Of a stretch of 22,750 nt of DNA, positions 13,926 to 20,612 are shown piece by piece (within the stretch, counting starts at the first letter, position 1; each line of letters starts with the position of its first letter). The stretch is from DASYRM01 sp035646375 (GTDB lineage: Bacteria > Acidobacteriota > Vicinamibacteria > Vicinamibacterales > UBA2999): the NCBI GenBank assembly GCA_035646375.1, contig DASRPM010000172.1:1-22750 (forward strand), written 5' to 3'. The notes below the pieces were generated by a model, which ran no database searches, had not been told where the DNA came from, and worked only from the letters and a program-made list of their open reading frames with translations. A program made the translations under genes and the position numbers.

Positions 13926-16900
13926 CTAGAACAGGTACTTCAGGGCCAGCTGTACCACGCGCGGATCGCCGGCGGTCGTGATGGTGCCGAAGGCCGCCGT
14001 GCCGGCGACGCCGTTCGGGTTGCCGAGCGGCGGGGTGTTGAGCAGGTTGAACGCCTCGGCGCGCAGCTCGAAAGCCGTCGTGCCGGCCAGCGCCACGCGG
14101 CGGCTCACGGCGAGATCGACGTTGCGATGGGAGGGGCCGCGCACGGGGTTCCGCGACGCATTGCCCAGCGTGAACTGCGGCGCGATCGCGAAGGCGGCCG
14201 TGTCGAACCAGCGCGACGGCGTGCGCGCGTCGGCCGGCAGCTCGGGATCGCCCACCAGGTTGGGACGCTGCGTCCCGAAGCCGGCGAAGGCGTTGAAGTT
14301 GGTCGTCTGCGTCACCGCCACCGGCAGGCCCGACTGGAGCGTCACGATCGCGGCCAGGCTCCAGTTGCGCGGAGCCCACGTGGCCGACGCGACGAACACG
14401 TGCGGGATGTCACCCGTCGAGTAGTCGCGTTCGAGCGTGCGGTTGAAGCTGTCGGCCACCGGATAGTTCGCCACCGGCCCGGTGAGAATCGACGCGTCGA
14501 AGACCGAAGAGGCGTCGTCCTGCAGGCGCGAACGCGTGTAGCTCGCCCCGAACGACAACCCGCCCGTGAGCCGCTGCTCCACCTTCGCGCTCACACCCTG
14601 GTACTCGGTCGTCCCGACATTGTTGCGGTAGAGGCTGACCGTCGTGTACTGCGGGAACGGCTTCAGCAGCTGTGCCACCGTGATCGTCGGATCACCCAAT
14701 GAAGACGACCGCGGAATGATCCCGAAGTACGGGTTCTCTACGCGCGTGAGCAGCGACGCGCCCTGCGCCAGCTGCTCCACGGTCAGCTGGTTGAGATTCG
14801 TGTCGGGAATTCCCACGTGCGTGATCTTCGAGCCCAGATAGGCGACCTCGACGGAGATGTTGCTCGTGATCTCGCGCTGCACGGCCAGGTTCCACTGCTG
14901 CGCATAGCCCGACCCGAGCGTGCCGTCCACGCCGAACACGCCCTGCCCCAGGCCGGCGAGCGGCGTGGGGTCGAGCGGCGCCACGGTCGGACCGTTCTGC
15001 AGCACGAACGCCGCGTTGACCGTATCGAGCGCGCGCTGCGTGACCGTCTGCAGGAAGGGGAACGACGGCGTCGTGAACGGCGTGGTGATCCCCGCCATCT
15101 CGATCCAGATGAGGCCGTAGCCGCTGCTGACCAGCGTCCTGCCGTTCACGCGGTAGGCCAGCCCGAGCCGGGGGCCGAAGTTGTTCTTCTTGAGCGGCCG
15201 CACGGGCTGGTCACCCGGGTAGTCGAGCAGGTGCGTGGCGGGATTGAAGACCGCGGTCTGGCCGTTGATCTCGGTGGACGGGAAGTTGAGCGTGTAGCGC
15301 AGCCCGGGGCTGATGGTCAGCTTGTTCGAGACGCGCCAGTCGTCCTGGGCGAAGTACTCCTGAAAGTTCGCCCGCTCCTGAATCTGCTCCCGCTGCAAAT
15401 CGATCGAGAACGCCTGTACCTGTCCGAGCAGGAAGCTCGCGAGTGGCGTGCCGGTGTTCGCCGTGCCGGGCAGGTCGCTGCCGATGGCGGTGAACGCGAA
15501 GGATCCGGTGGGCGACGGCGGTTGGATCACGTTCAGCCGCTCCCAGCGCCAGTCGAAGCCGGCCTTGAACGTGTGCCGTCCACGCACCCAGGTCAGCGTG
15601 TCGGCCACCTCGGAAACGCTGGTGTTGAAGTCCGACGCCGTGTTCGCGGGAGACCCGAGCTGCGAATAGGCGCCGGCAAACGTGAACGTCGGCAGCGTGT
15701 TCGGAAACCGTGCCGTGGATGGAATCCCGGGGATGTTCAGCGCCGATCCGGCAGCGCTGGTGAGCTGCGCCGCCGAGCGGAGGACGCCCCGCCGCGTATC
15801 CCCGAACCGGACCTCGTTGAGCAGGTTGGCGGAGAACGTGCGCTGATAGTTCGAGGCGAACGCCCACGAGGTGGTGTCCTGCGGCCCCAGCGTGCCGGTC
15901 GTGGTGCCGCTCCCTTCGGGCAACGGTGTCACCGGCAGGAACGTGCCCTGGAAGCGCGACAGGCGCCCAAACAGCTGGTCCTTGTTGCCCAGCCGGTGGT
16001 CGATGCGGACGTCGAACTGGTCCTGATCGTCCACCTCGTTGTCCACGCGACGGTAGTTGTTGGCCGTTCCGGCCGACGTCGGCAGCGGGAAACGCGCCAG
16101 CAGCCCCACCGCCACGGGATCCATCATGTCGAGCGGAATGGCGCCGTTCGCGACCGCCGTGCGCGTGAAGCCCCCGCTGCCGTTCGAGACGGTGGTCGCG
16201 GGGTCGTAGATCACCGGCACGCGGCCGCCGATGGATTCCGTGAAGATGCCCTGGCGCTGCAGCGCCGTCGGCACGGTGGAGATCACCGTCCGGCCGATGT
16301 GCTGGCGCTGGCCCTGGTAATCCACGAAGAAGAAGGTGCGATCGCGGCGCAGCGGCCCGCCGAGCACGCCCCCGAACTGGTTGCGGCGGAACTCCGGTTT
16401 CGCCGGATTGGTGGACGCAAAGAAGTTGCGCGCGTTCAGCGACTCGTGGCGGAAGAACTCGAAGGCCGTCCCACCAAACGCGTTCGAGCCCGACTTCGTC
16501 GTGAGGTTGATGACGCCGCCGTTGAAGCGCCCGAACTCGGCCGGCGGGCTGCTGCTTTCGATCTTGAACTCCTGGATGGCATCGACGACCGGAAAGAACG
16601 CCACCTGCCCCGGCTCGGGCTGCAGCACCGAGATGCCGTCGAAGAGGTATTCGTTGGTGCGCGGCCGGCCGCCATTGATGCGCGGGAACTGCGACGCCGG
16701 CGGCAGCGCGACGCCGGGGGCCAGCGACGCGAGCGTAATAAAGCTGCGGCCGTTCAGCGGCAGCGCGAGGATTTTCTCTTCCGGTACCACCTGGCCCAGG
16801 CTGGCAGTGGCGCGAAGCATCGGCGCATCGCCGGTGACAGTGACGGCCTCGGTGACTCCTCCAACCATCAGCCCGAAGTCCAGCTGACGCGTCAGCCCGG

Positions 16901-17195
16901 TTTCAACGCGGATGCCTTCGCGGCGAGCCGAGCCAAACCCACTCAGCCGGACGTCTACCCGATACTCGCCGGGCCGCAGACCTCCGACGCTGTAGAGTCC
17001 GGCCGACGACGTCACGGCCCTCCGCGCCACGCCGGTCTCGGTGTTCGTGACGGTCACGCTGGCCCCCGGCAGCACGCCGCCGTCGCGATCGGCGACGAGG
17101 CCGGAAATCTGCCCGCCCCCAATCTGGGCCAGAACCGCCTCACCACTCGCCAGGAACAGGCACGCGCACAGCGCGGCACGCACGAGCGTCGGCAT
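13926..17195 (-). CDS. Oar-like TonB-dependent receptor with carboxypeptidase-regulatory domain
   Basis: A 1089-residue outer-membrane protein. A signal peptide (ending SGEAVLAQ) is followed by a carboxypeptidase-regulatory/Ig-like domain (about 28-110: QISGLVADRDGGVLPGASVTV, TSSAGLYSVGGLRPGEYRVDV). A plug region then follows (about 115-280: APMLRATASLGQVV, LPLNGRSFITLASLAPGV, RTNEYLFDGISVL), and then a long 22-strand-type barrel ending in LALKYLF with the terminal Phe recognised by the BAM machinery. This is the Oar-like architecture abundant in Acidobacteriota, where members are thought to import large substrates or complexes. The ATG at 17195 abuts GGGAG with no spacing; GTG at codon 5 would give 12-nt spacing. 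It is divergent from modA with 57 bp between, so joint regulation is possible. Substrate unknown. Confidence 0.9.
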   Translation of the reverse strand: MPTLVRAALCACLFLASGEAVLAQIGGGQISGLVADRDGGVLPGASVTVTNTETGVARRAVTSSAGLYSVGGLRPGEYRVDVRLSGFGSARREGIRVETGLTRQLDFGLMVGGVTEAVTVTGDAPMLRATASLGQVVPEEKILALPLNGRSFITLASLAPGVALPPASQFPRINGGRPRTNEYLFDGISVLQPEPGQVAFFPVVDAIQEFKIESSSPPAEFGRFNGGVINLTTKSGSNAFGGTAFEFFRHESLNARNFFASTNPAKPEFRRNQFGGVLGGPLRRDRTFFFVDYQGQRQHIGRTVISTVPTALQRQGIFTESIGGRVPVIYDPATTVSNGSGGFTRTAVANGAIPLDMMDPVAVGLLARFPLPTSAGTANNYRRVDNEVDDQDQFDVRIDHRLGNKDQLFGRLSRFQGTFLPVTPLPEGSGTTTGTLGPQDTTSWAFASNYQRTFSANLLNEVRFGDTRRGVLRSAAQLTSAAGSALNIPGIPSTARFPNTLPTFTFAGAYSQLGSPANTASDFNTSVSEVADTLTWVRGRHTFKAGFDWRWERLNVIQPPSPTGSFAFTAIGSDLPGTANTGTPLASFLLGQVQAFSIDLQREQIQERANFQEYFAQDDWRVSNKLTISPGLRYTLNFPSTEINGQTAVFNPATHLLDYPGDQPVRPLKKNNFGPRLGLAYRVNGRTLVSSGYGLIWIEMAGITTPFTTPSFPFLQTVTQRALDTVNAAFVLQNGPTVAPLDPTPLAGLGQGVFGVDGTLGSGYAQQWNLAVQREITSNISVEVAYLGSKITHVGIPDTNLNQLTVEQLAQGASLLTRVENPYFGIIPRSSSLGDPTITVAQLLKPFPQYTTVSLYRNNVGTTEYQGVSAKVEQRLTGGLSFGASYTRSRLQDDASSVFDASILTGPVANYPVADSFNRTLERDYSTGDIPHVFVASATWAPRNWSLAAIVTLQSGLPVAVTQTTNFNAFAGFGTQRPNLVGDPELPADARTPSRWFDTAAFAIAPQFTLGNASRNPVRGPSHRNVDLAVSRRVALAGTTAFELRAEAFNLLNTPPLGNPNGVAGTAAFGTITTAGDPRVVQLALKYLF

Positions 17196-17205
17196 CTCCC
17201 GTCAC

Positions 17206-17232
17206 TGTATATCGCATCATTACGTCGTTCAA
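17206..17232 (-). promoter_or_regulatory. Candidate promoter of the TonB receptor gene
   Basis: Read on the minus strand, TTGAAC (17232-17227) and TATACA (17211-17206) are 15 bp apart, slightly short of optimal. The -10 candidate ends 10 nt before the ATG at 17195, so the leader would be only a few bases long. It overlaps the left arm of the inverted repeat at 17216-17257. Confidence 0.35.
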
Positions 17233-17257
17233 ATCGACTATAATCGACTGTAATGAT
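17216..17257. promoter_or_regulatory. Operator-like inverted and direct repeats between TonB receptor and modA
   Basis: ATCATTACGTCG (17216-17227) is matched by CGACTGTAATGAT (17245-17257) as an inverted repeat, perfect apart from one extra T. Inside it AATCGACT occurs twice (17232-17239 and 17242-17249), 10 bp apart, placing the copies on the same DNA face. The region is strikingly AT-rich for this genome. It covers the modA -10 element and start codon and overlaps the receptor's candidate promoter. A plausible ligand is the HTH-TOBE regulator encoded at 19825, which is inference. Confidence 0.5.
17239..17244 (+). promoter_or_regulatory. Perfect -10 element (TATAAT) of modABC
   Basis: TATAAT sits 8 nt before the modA ATG at 17253, and there is no Shine-Dalgarno sequence between them, so the mRNA is probably leaderless or nearly so. 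No -35 match is seen 16-18 bp upstream, which would fit dependence on an activator or control by the surrounding repeats. Confidence 0.55.
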
Positions 17258-18038
17258 TTGGCGTGTTTTGGTCACGGCCACGGTGCTCCTCGCCGGTGCG
17301 GTGCCGGCGCTGCTGAAGGCTCAGGCGCCGGCGCGTCTCACTCTCGCCGCGGCGTCCGACCTGCAGTCCGCCCTGCCCGTGATCGTGGCGACGTTCGAGC
17401 GCCGCACCGGTGCCGCTGTCGGGGTGACCTACGGCGCGTCCGGCAGCTTCTTCGCGCAGATTCTGAACGGCGCCCCGTTCGACGTGTTCCTGTCGGCCGA
17501 CGTGGACTACCCGAACCAGCTGGCGTCCGCCGGTCTTGGCGACCGGGCCACGCTGACGGTGTACGCCAGCGGGCACCTGGCCGTGTGGGCGCGGCGCGAG
17601 GGCGGGGTGGACATCAGCCGCGGTCTCGCCTCCCTCACCGATGCCCGGATCCGTCACGTCGCCATCGCCAACCCGAAATACGCGCCGTACGGACGGGCGG
17701 CCGCGGCGGCGCTTCGGAACGCGGGAATCTCCCGCGCCGTGGAGGGCAAGCTCGTGATGGGCGAGAGTCTGGCCCAGACCGCACAGCTCGTGCAGTCGGG
17801 CAACGCCGACGCCGGCGTCCTGTCGCTGTCGCTCGCGCTGGGTGCGGCGATGCGCGTGGAGGGAGTGCACGTGGCCGTCCCGGGCACGCTGCATCCGCCG
17901 ATCGATCAGGCCGCCATCGTGCTGCGCGCGTCGAAGCAGGCCACGCTGGCCCGTGAGTTCGTGGCGCACCTGACGCGCGCCGACACGGGAGCGCAGCTCG
18001 CGCGCTTCGGATTCACCGTTCCGAGGCCGCGCTCGTAG
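17253..18038 (+). CDS. modA: Molybdate ABC transporter substrate-binding protein ModA
   Basis: A 261-residue periplasmic binding protein that captures molybdate (or tungstate) for ModBC. A signal peptide (residues 1 to about 24, ending LLKAQ) precedes LTLAAASDLQSALPVI, VTYGASGSFFAQILNGAPFDVFLSAD and IANPKYAPYGRAAAAAL, which supply the Ser residues that hold the oxyanion in ModA. VEGKLVMGESLAQTAQLVQSGNADAGVLSL and HPPIDQAAIVL complete the family pattern. Length is normal. It is the first gene of modABC plus a regulator and is divergent from a TonB receptor. The ATG is the only sensible start; it overlaps the right arm of the inverted repeat. Confidence 0.93.
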   Translation: MIWRVLVTATVLLAGAVPALLKAQAPARLTLAAASDLQSALPVIVATFERRTGAAVGVTYGASGSFFAQILNGAPFDVFLSADVDYPNQLASAGLGDRATLTVYASGHLAVWARREGGVDISRGLASLTDARIRHVAIANPKYAPYGRAAAAALRNAGISRAVEGKLVMGESLAQTAQLVQSGNADAGVLSLSLALGAAMRVEGVHVAVPGTLHPPIDQAAIVLRASKQATLAREFVAHLTRADTGAQLARFGFTVPRPRS

Positions 18039-18063
18039 AGCGCCGCCACACTCGAGCCCGGCG

Positions 18064-18738
18064 ATGGACTGGCAGGCATTGTGGCTCACGGCCAGGCTCG
18101 CGGCGCTCGTGTCGGCCATCCTGCTCGTCATCAGCCTGCCGCTCGCGCACTGGATGGTGTTTTCGCGGCGGCGCTGGACATTCCTCGTCGAAGCCGTCGT
18201 GTCCCTGCCTCTGGTGCTGCCGCCCACCGTGCTCGGCTTCTATCTGCTGATGGCCATGGGCACGCGCAGCCCGCTCGGCCGCCTCTGGAGCGACTGGACG
18301 GGCCATCCGCTGGCGTTCACGTTCGAAGGGCTGGTGGTGGCGTCGCTCTTCTACAGCCTGCCGTTCGCGGTGCAGCCGGTGGCCACGGCGTTCAGCCAGA
18401 TCGATCCGGCCCTGCGCGAGGCGTCGGCCACGCTCGGGGCCTCGCGGCTCCGGACCTTCCTGCGCGTCGTGCTGCCGCTCTCGATCGAAGGCGTCATTGC
18501 AGGCGCCGTCCTCAGCTTCGCGCACACGGTGGGCGAATTCGGCGTCGTTCTGATGGTGGGCGGCAACCTCCCCGGTGTCACCCGCACGGTGTCGATCGCC
18601 GTGTACGACCACGTGCAGGCGCTCGAGTACCGGGAAGCGACGATCACCGCCCTCTTCATGCTCGCCTTCGCCTTTGGCGTCCTGCTGGCCGTGTACGGCC
18701 TGCGGCGGCGGCCGCTCGCGGCAGGGCCCCTGGCATGA
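18064..18738 (+). CDS. modB: Molybdate ABC transporter permease ModB
   Basis: A 224-residue inner-membrane permease with five to six hydrophobic segments. FLVEAVVSLPLVLPPTVLGFYLL is the ModB signature near residues 40-62. The cytoplasmic EAA loop (REASATLGASRLRTFLRVVLP, about 118-138), which docks to ModC, is intact, followed by HTVGEFGVVLMVGGNLPG. It forms the channel of the molybdate importer. The gene begins 25 nt after modA, with only a weak ribosome-binding site, and its stop overlaps the modC start (ATGA), so ModB and ModC translation is coupled. Confidence 0.93.
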   Translation: MDWQALWLTARLAALVSAILLVISLPLAHWMVFSRRRWTFLVEAVVSLPLVLPPTVLGFYLLMAMGTRSPLGRLWSDWTGHPLAFTFEGLVVASLFYSLPFAVQPVATAFSQIDPALREASATLGASRLRTFLRVVLPLSIEGVIAGAVLSFAHTVGEFGVVLMVGGNLPGVTRTVSIAVYDHVQALEYREATITALFMLAFAFGVLLAVYGLRRRPLAAGPLA

Positions 18739-19817
18739 CGCTCGCGGTTCATCTCGAGAAGCGGCTGCCGTCGGGATTCGCGCTCGACGTATCGTTCGTC
18801 GCCGAGGGCGGCGTCACCATCCTGTTCGGCGCCTCGGGCTCCGGCAAGACCACCATCCTGCGGTGCGTCGCCGGGCTCGCCCGTCCCGACGCCGGCCGCG
18901 TTGCCATCGGCGACCGCACGTTGTTCGCCGGGGACGCCGGCGTGGACGTGCCGGTACCGTCGCGCCGGATCGGCTACGTGTTCCAGCAGCTCGCCCTCTT
19001 CCCGCATCTGACTGTCGCCCAGAACATCGGCTACGGCCTCGACGGCCTGTCGCGCGCGGAGCGCCAGACGCGGGTGGCGGAGGCGGCCGACTCGTTCCGC
19101 ATCAGCAACCTGCTGGACCGGCGGCCGCGGCAGATCTCCGGCGGCGAGCAGCAGCGGACCGCGCTCGCGCGGGCGCTCGTCACCAGTCCCGACGCGCTCC
19201 TGCTCGACGAGCCGCTGTCGGCGCTCGACTACGCGATTCAGCTCCACATCATGGACGACCTGCGGCGCTGGAATGCCGAGCGGCGCATCCCGATCCTCTA
19301 CGTCACGCACAGCCACCGCGAGGCGTTCGCGCTCGGCGAACGGCTCATCGCGCTCGAGCACGGGCGCATGCTGGCGAGCGGATCGCCGCACGAGGTCCTC
19401 GATCATCCGGCGCAGGCCACGCTCGCCGAACTGGCCGGATTCGAGAACGTCTTCGGCGCCACCGTGATCGCGCGCCGCGAACGGGCGGGCACGATGCAGT
19501 GCGTGCTCACGGGCACGTCCACCGAGATCGAGGTGCCGGCCGGTACGGCCGCTGAGGGCGCCGCCATTCGCGTGGCGATTCGGGCCGGCGACATCCTGCT
19601 GGCCGACCGCGAGCCCGTCGGGCTGAGCGCGCGCAATGTGCTCCGCGGCACCGTGCTCGATTGCGGCCTGCACGGCTCAACGGTGGTGGCGACGATCGAC
19701 GCCGACGCGCGCTTCGTGGTGCACCTCACGCCGGGCGGGGCCGAGACGCTCGGGCTGCGCCCCGGCGCACGCATCTGGCTGATCATCAAGACGTATTCCT
19801 GCCGCGTCGCGAGATGA
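18735..19817 (+). CDS. modC: Molybdate ABC transporter ATP-binding protein ModC
   Basis: A 360-residue ATPase that powers ModB. Walker A GASGSGKTT (32-40), Q-loop YVFQQLALFPHL (Q84), signature ISGGEQQRTALARAL (134-148), Walker B ALLLDEPLSALD (154-165) and H-loop THSHREAF (H192) are all intact. The C-terminal 65 residues (SARNVLRGTVLDCG... to IKTYSCRVAR) are the TOBE/Mop-type molybdate-sensing domain that is normal in ModC. The ATG at 18735 overlaps the modB stop by 4 nt. The reading frame extends upstream through modB, but only as a shadow. It is followed after 7 nt by the HTH-TOBE regulator. Confidence 0.94.
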   Translation: MTLAVHLEKRLPSGFALDVSFVAEGGVTILFGASGSGKTTILRCVAGLARPDAGRVAIGDRTLFAGDAGVDVPVPSRRIGYVFQQLALFPHLTVAQNIGYGLDGLSRAERQTRVAEAADSFRISNLLDRRPRQISGGEQQRTALARALVTSPDALLLDEPLSALDYAIQLHIMDDLRRWNAERRIPILYVTHSHREAFALGERLIALEHGRMLASGSPHEVLDHPAQATLAELAGFENVFGATVIARRERAGTMQCVLTGTSTEIEVPAGTAAEGAAIRVAIRAGDILLADREPVGLSARNVLRGTVLDCGLHGSTVVATIDADARFVVHLTPGGAETLGLRPGARIWLIIKTYSCRVAR

Positions 19818-19824
19818 GGTTGTC

Positions 19825-20316
19825 ATGACACTCCTGACCGTTCGCGCCGCCGCGCAGCGCCTCGGCGTCGGCTACTCCACGCTGAAGCAGTGGATCTACA
19901 GCGGGCGCGTCCGCACGACGACGACAGCCGGCGGTCACCACCGCGTGGCCGAGGCCGAAATCGACCGGCTGGTCGCCAAGGGCGGCGACGCGCCGGTGAA
20001 AGCAAAAGCCGCCCCGCCGGGCGGGCTCATCGTCGCGTTGAGCGGCCGGAATCGCCTGCGGGGCTTCATCGAGGAGGTGCGTACCGATGGGCTGCTGGCG
20101 CAGGTGCGGCTGCGCATCGGGGATCAGCGCCTCACGGCGGTCATCACCTCCGATGCCGTGGACGAACTCAAGCTCAAGCGTGGCGACTCGGCTGTTGCCA
20201 TCATCAAGTCGACGGAAGTGATGATCGCGCGCGAAGCCGAGGCGCCTCCTTCACGGCCGCCGAAACGCGCCTCGCGCCGCCGCCAGCGGCAGCCGCCTCG
20301 GCCGCGGCTCCGATGA
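19825..20316 (+). CDS. Excisionase-type HTH fused to TOBE domain, probable molybdate-responsive regulator
   Basis: A 163-residue two-domain protein. Residues 4-50 (LTVRAAAQRLGVGYSTLKQW ... GGHHRVAEAEIDRLV) form a MerR/excisionase-type helix-turn-helix. Residues 71-135 (LSGRNRLRGFIEEVRTDGLL ... VITSDAVDELKLKRGD, IIKSTEVMIA) form a TOBE/Mop domain as in molybdate-binding ModE and molbindins. It therefore probably senses molybdate and regulates mod genes, replacing ModE. The C-terminus (about 141-163) is an unusual Arg/Pro-rich basic tail that may add DNA affinity. The gene is 7 nt after modC in the same operon, pointing to autoregulation. GAGG precedes the ATG at 19825. The alternative, a molybdate-storage molbindin with a DNA-binding appendage, is less likely. 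Confidence 0.85.
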   Translation: MTLLTVRAAAQRLGVGYSTLKQWIYSGRVRTTTTAGGHHRVAEAEIDRLVAKGGDAPVKAKAAPPGGLIVALSGRNRLRGFIEEVRTDGLLAQVRLRIGDQRLTAVITSDAVDELKLKRGDSAVAIIKSTEVMIAREAEAPPSRPPKRASRRRQRQPPRPRLR

Positions 20317-20403
20317 GGCGGCTCCTGTAGAACCTTCCAGCTCGGGCAAACGCCGTCCACATCATTTCCCCTGACTTACGGCGAGATCGCAGCTCAGGCT
20401 GCT

Positions 20404-20419
20404 TGGCACTGCGCGTGCA
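20404..20419 (+). promoter_or_regulatory. Sigma-54 (-24/-12) promoter
   Basis: TGGCACTGCGCGTGCA matches the sigma-54 consensus TGGCACG-N4-TTGCW at 14 of 16 positions if the four unconstrained bases are counted. The invariant GG (20405-20406) and GC (20417-20418) are at the right spacing. Transcription would start near 20430, giving a leader of about 33 nt that carries the AGGAGGAG ribosome-binding site. The downstream unit is the 49-residue membrane protein plus the AI-2E transporter. The 146-bp gap it lies in (20317-20462) otherwise shows no gene. Confidence 0.7.
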
Positions 20420-20462
20420 ATGACGCTCTGCCGGAACCGGATTAGCCGGATTAGGAGGAGTG

Positions 20463-20612
20463 ATGCTCGAAACCCTTATCGTGCTGCTCGTGCTGTTGTG
20501 GCTGCTCGGCATGGTCTCGTCGTACACGGTGGGCGGCCTGGTCCATGTGCTGCTCGTCATCGCGCTGGTCGTGCTGGTGATCCGGGTGATCCAGGGCCGG
20601 CGCGTCGTGTGA
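20463..20612 (+). CDS. Small membrane protein, lmo0937/DUF5670 type
   Basis: A 49-residue, almost wholly hydrophobic protein beginning MLETLIVLLVLLWLLGMVSS, then YTVGGLVHVLLVIALVVLVI, and ending in a short basic tail RVIQGRRVV. This two-helix hairpin, with the turn SSYTVGG and the GGLVHVLLVIA element, fits the lmo0937 family of small bacterial membrane proteins. These are often stress-linked and of unknown mechanism. AGGAGGAG at 20453-20460 is a very strong ribosome-binding site, 2 nt from the ATG (about 5 nt from the core), so high translation is expected. Its TGA overlaps the ATG of the transporter gene by one base. The sigma-54 promoter upstream suggests expression under a particular stress or nutrient signal. 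Confidence 0.82.
   Translation: MLETLIVLLVLLWLLGMVSSYTVGGLVHVLLVIALVVLVIRVIQGRRVV

Noticed and set aside
14817..17243. 808-codon plus-strand frame opposite the TonB receptor
   Set aside because: Low-complexity Arg-rich translation; the receptor on the other strand has signal peptide, plug, barrel and terminal Phe.
17196..17252. E. coli-type ModE operator
   Set aside because: The TATATA-type half-sites of ModE boxes are not present with the expected spacing; the repeats here are AATCGACT and ATCATTAC.
20420..20611. Upstream extension of the AI-2E transporter
   Set aside because: It would start inside the sigma-54 promoter region and read through the small membrane protein in the wrong frame; family homology begins at about MPRRAQTIAL.
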